This document shows, piece after piece, positions 61,395 to 64,000 of a stretch of 64,000 bases of DNA. Source of the stretch: Rhizaria sp. SCN 62-66 (Eukaryota; Rhizaria, unplaced); assembly GCA_001724265.1 (NCBI GenBank), contig MEDY01000115.1, positions 36,727-100,726 on the forward strand. The letters are read 5' to 3'. Position 1 is the stretch's first letter; each line of letters begins with the position of its first letter. The notes under the pieces are model-generated. The model was not told the DNA's origin, did no database searches, and saw only the letters and a program-made list of their open reading frames with translations. The translations under genes were made by a program, and so were the position numbers.

Positions 61395-63088
61395 GACGCA
61401 CATAGTGATCTTACACGTCGCAGGCGGTCGCTGTTGCAGCAGTCGTGCGTCTCTGAGTAGCAGTGTGCATCTTATGCTTCCTACTGCGATTCATACGACG
61501 GCAACGCGCGACAAGACGGACGGCTAGAGACGTGAGAAGCGTGTGATCAATGTGATACTGGGAAATTGTTGGTAGTGGTATCATTATAATCATCATACAC
61601 AAGAGCTACCACGTTTTTGGCAGTAGTCTATAAAGAATCCCACCTATCAATGAGATGCCTTATGATTCAAGTGCGAAAACATGCGCACGAGCTGAAATAA
61701 CGCTTCAGCCCGCTTTGCCTTAGGAAGTATTGAGTGTTGTGACACCGGGTGTGTGGAGGAACGGGAGGTGCGAAAAGGAAGTTCAATGCTTTGACGTCGA
61801 ATGGGAGAGAAGAAAACAAAGACAAAACGAAAATGATGAAACAAAGCAACAGCAACAACAGCAAAACACAAAAAGAAACTCACAAAAAACAACAACGGGG
61901 GATGTGCGGTAACAAGGAGACATAAAACAAACACTGTTGCTGGAGAATACGTGTGAAAAGTGGATGGAGGAGCAGAAATAAACACACATTTAAGACGAAA
62001 GCGACGACGACGTAAAACGAAACAAAAAAATAAAATGCATAGCCAAAAAAAGGAATATTATGAACAACACAACATGTTGAGTGCGATACCAAGACGTGAA
62101 AGTGCGATAACGATTGAGTGGGTGGAGTGAGCGAAAGCGTGAGCGAACAGAAGGCCAAAATCGAAGTGAATCAATCGTATTCGTCAACTTACTACGATGG
62201 TAGCAAGGCGATAATGTTAATATTTAATCTAACACATAAGCACAGGCGGTCGGGAACTTGTCAATGACGAGAGGTTTGGTTATAGTGACAAGTACCCGTG
62301 AGGCACGCGTACGCGGTAACATGCGTGCGCAGTCAGCAGAGAAAAGCAAGCTTAGGAGCATGTGAAATCAAACACAACCACAAGCGAAGAAACGCATGAC
62401 AACAAAGGCAGCAAAGAGACTACCTCAGTCTCGGCCGCTGATGCTGCTATTATCACAATAGTCGTCGCAGTTCGCTATGTAATTGTGTTGATGCCGATCT
62501 CAATCGGTTTTTTCCTCCGTCTCGTATCACGATAAAACAGAGCAAAGCACACAAAAGAGACATAAAAGAAAAGAAATTAAAAAATAGATCGAAAAAATCG
62601 TCTTTAAAAAGTTCCAGCACAGACAGAAATGGACTGTTTCAGATTGCACATAAAGTGCTAACACAGAAACAGAGAGGCGAACTAGACAAGAGACAAAAAC
62701 GTATGCGAATAGAGTGAAAGAGCATATCAAAAGAAACGGAAAATCCAGAAAAGAAACAATCATCAACAAAATTACAAATCAACATAACATAATCAGAAGC
62801 TGTTTTGATTTCGAAACGCTGTCGCGTCAATTCATATGAATTCAAGTGAAATGAGTGCGTTTAGCTGTTTTGAAAGGGAAACGTAAAAAAAAAAAAGCAA
62901 AGCTAGCTCAAACAGCAATCACTGCAGAGATATCGTCTTCGTAACACAGTCTCATACCAAACTGGGATGACAGACAGCGCGACTAGAAACTGACAAGTCA
63001 GAGCAATTGTGCAAGAGAGTAGAAATGCATGTCGTATTACTGACTGTGTTGCACCAGCAGGCAGTACTCACAGTCAGTTGATGGTAAC

Positions 63089-63124
63089 ATGATGATAACA
63101 TCCTGTGCATGATGTTATCATCAT
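63089..63124. repeat. Perfect 14-bp hairpin followed by a T run
   Basis: ATGATGATAACATC pairs exactly with GATGTTATCATCAT across the 8-base loop CTGTGCAT. Seven T residues follow at 63125-63131 on the plus strand. It lies about 350 bases beyond the stop of the minus-strand Stealth paralogue. It could be an RNA stem-loop, a Pol III terminator-like end or a small palindromic insertion. Confidence 0.75.
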
Positions 63125-63362
63125 TTTTTTCCTTGATTGTTGTTGCTGCTGCTGTTGTTTGCGTTATGAAATTGATGTTGGCGTTATGCCGTTGGTGATT
63201 TTGTCGTAGTCGGAGTTGCTGTTGTTAATATTGATGATGTTAAAAACAATATTTGCCTGGAAGTGAGTTTGGTTATTGAGAGTTTGTTGATATAGCTGTA
63301 ATTAATATTGTTGCAATCTCACGCTCATGAATGAAGAAAACAAAACAAAAAAAAATACACAC

Positions 63363-63395
63363 AGTAGTATAGGGCCGCTTCTACCCTATACTACT
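63363..63395. repeat. Perfect 12-bp hairpin in the 3' flank of the Stealth paralogue
   Basis: AGTAGTATAGGG pairs exactly with CCCTATACTACT across the 9-base loop CCGCTTCTA. It lies 76 bases beyond the stop codon of the minus-strand gene, so it is probably within its 3' UTR, where it could affect 3' end formation or mRNA stability. Confidence 0.75.
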
Positions 63396-63471
63396 ACACA
63401 CACAAAAAAAACACGAAATAACGAAAACGCATGTTAAAGCAAAGACGGAAAAGCTTACTTGTCGGCTGCCA

Positions 63472-64000
63472 TCACAGCACAGCTGCATCGGCCTCGGTGC
63501 CCGCAGTGGCCGCGTCCGCGCCCGCGTCAGGCGCGTCGCCGCCGTCGCCGCCTTCGGCCTCGGCTTCGACAGCGCTGGGCTCGGCGTCTCCGTCTGCGTC
63601 GTGGGGCTCGTCGTCCCCGCGGTCGCCGTTGTCGCCGTTGTCGTCCACGACAGGCAACGCCTGTTCACCGGTGGGTTTCCCGTCGTCGCCGGCGGCCGCG
63701 GGGCCCTTGCGCTGTTCGGAGTCCAGCTCCCAGGGCGCGGGCGTCGGAAACATCGTCTCGAAGGTGTCCGCAAAACGGTCCGCGTAGTCCGGTGGCGCGT
63801 CCCCTTCGATCGCGTCGTTGAGACATACAAACGGTCGGTTGCGGCGTCGGCCCGCGAACATGGACTGGATGCGGGTAAAGAGCGCGTCCGGGTCTTCTAA
63901 GTGCTTGTTGGAGATGCCTAAGTAGGACACCGACGAGCCCTGGAGGGGGGACCGCGCGTGGTACAAGGGACGGTACGGCAAGTGCATTTGCATCATGACA
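63472..64000 (-). CDS. Second Stealth-family phosphotransferase, C-terminal part only
   Basis: An open frame enters from the right edge and ends in TGA at 63472; 176 codons are visible. It parallels the C-terminus of the upstream Stealth gene: LPYRPLYHARSPLQGSSVSY against LPYRPMYHAHTPLRGSSVAY, the CR4 motif PFVCLNDAIEGDAPPDYADR, and ETMFPTPAPWEL. The exon is continuous where the first gene has an intron between AIQ and GDV, so the two differ by an intron gain or loss. It also ends in an acidic Asp/Ala/Glu tail (about 70 residues, against nearly 300). The catalytic N-terminal regions are outside the window, so activity cannot be judged. Confidence 0.85.
   Translation of the reverse strand, partial: VMMQMHLPYRPLYHARSPLQGSSVSYLGISNKHLEDPDALFTRIQSMFAGRRRNRPFVCLNDAIEGDAPPDYADRFADTFETMFPTPAPWELDSEQRKGPAAAGDDGKPTGEQALPVVDDNGDNGDRGDDEPHDADGDAEPSAVEAEAEGGDGGDAPDAGADAATAGTEADAAVL

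Larger units (their letters stand above)
58947..63471. other. Longest spacer in the window (4.5 kb), convergent between two Stealth genes
   Basis: This AT-rich interval separates two converging paralogues. It contains T-rich and A-rich 3' flanks, a 14-bp tandem repeat, a CA microsatellite and two perfect hairpins. Short open frames in it lack coding composition and family similarity. I recognise no gene, tRNA or mobile element. A non-coding RNA gene cannot be excluded. Confidence 0.45.

Noticed and set aside
59500-62850. Several 60-165 codon open frames in the 4.5 kb spacer
   Set aside because: They have Cys/Phe/Leu-rich or Lys/Asn-rich composition typical of random AT-rich DNA, overlap on both strands, and match no family or splice pattern.

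Overview
This window is nuclear DNA from a eukaryotic microbe (protist). GC-rich, protein-coding exons rich in Ala, Ser, Asn, Gln and Gly runs alternate with AT-rich introns of about 120-275 nt and AT-rich spacers. No operons, bacterial ribosome-binding sites, tRNAs, rRNAs or transposons were recognised. A cilium-specific gene (CFAP70-like) implies a flagellated stage, and three enzymes with mitochondrial-type presequences imply ordinary mitochondria. I cannot assign the lineage.

Layout, left to right: a giant BCAS3-like beta-propeller gene (minus, 3' end outside the window); LSm1 (plus); an HMG-box plus Csm1/Pcs1-like chromosome protein (minus); a 137-residue protein of unknown function (plus); a mitochondrial 2-Cys peroxiredoxin, an isobutyryl-CoA dehydrogenase (ACAD8), a membrane-anchored short-chain dehydrogenase and a ZnT9-type zinc transporter (all minus); an acylated RGS plus PAS/LOV-like signalling protein (plus); an alkaline ceramidase (minus); CFAP70-like (plus, 2730 residues); a CGFS monothiol glutaredoxin (minus); a Stealth/GNPTAB-type GlcNAc-1-phosphotransferase (plus); a 4.5 kb spacer with two perfect hairpins; and the 3' end of a second Stealth gene (minus). 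I reconstructed 28 introns, and the reading frame is kept across every one.

The most important observation concerns the genetic code. Two genes contain in-frame TAG codons with conserved family sequence continuing in the same frame beyond them: one in the dehydrogenase, inside a polyglutamine run, and three in the Stealth gene. None of the 13 genes whose 3' ends lie in the window terminates with TAG; 7 use TAA and 6 use TGA. No in-frame TAA, TGA or frameshift interrupts any of them. The simplest reading is that UAG is a rare sense codon here, probably Gln, with UAA and UGA as the stops.

A second genome-level oddity is the splice donor. Of 28 introns, 18 begin GTACG and 21 have C at intron position +4, where A is usual; G at +5 is invariant. 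Other notable points are two unusual domain combinations (HMG box with a Csm1-like domain; RGS with a LOV-like PAS lacking the photoactive Cys), extreme low-complexity inflation of conserved proteins, and two Stealth paralogues facing each other.
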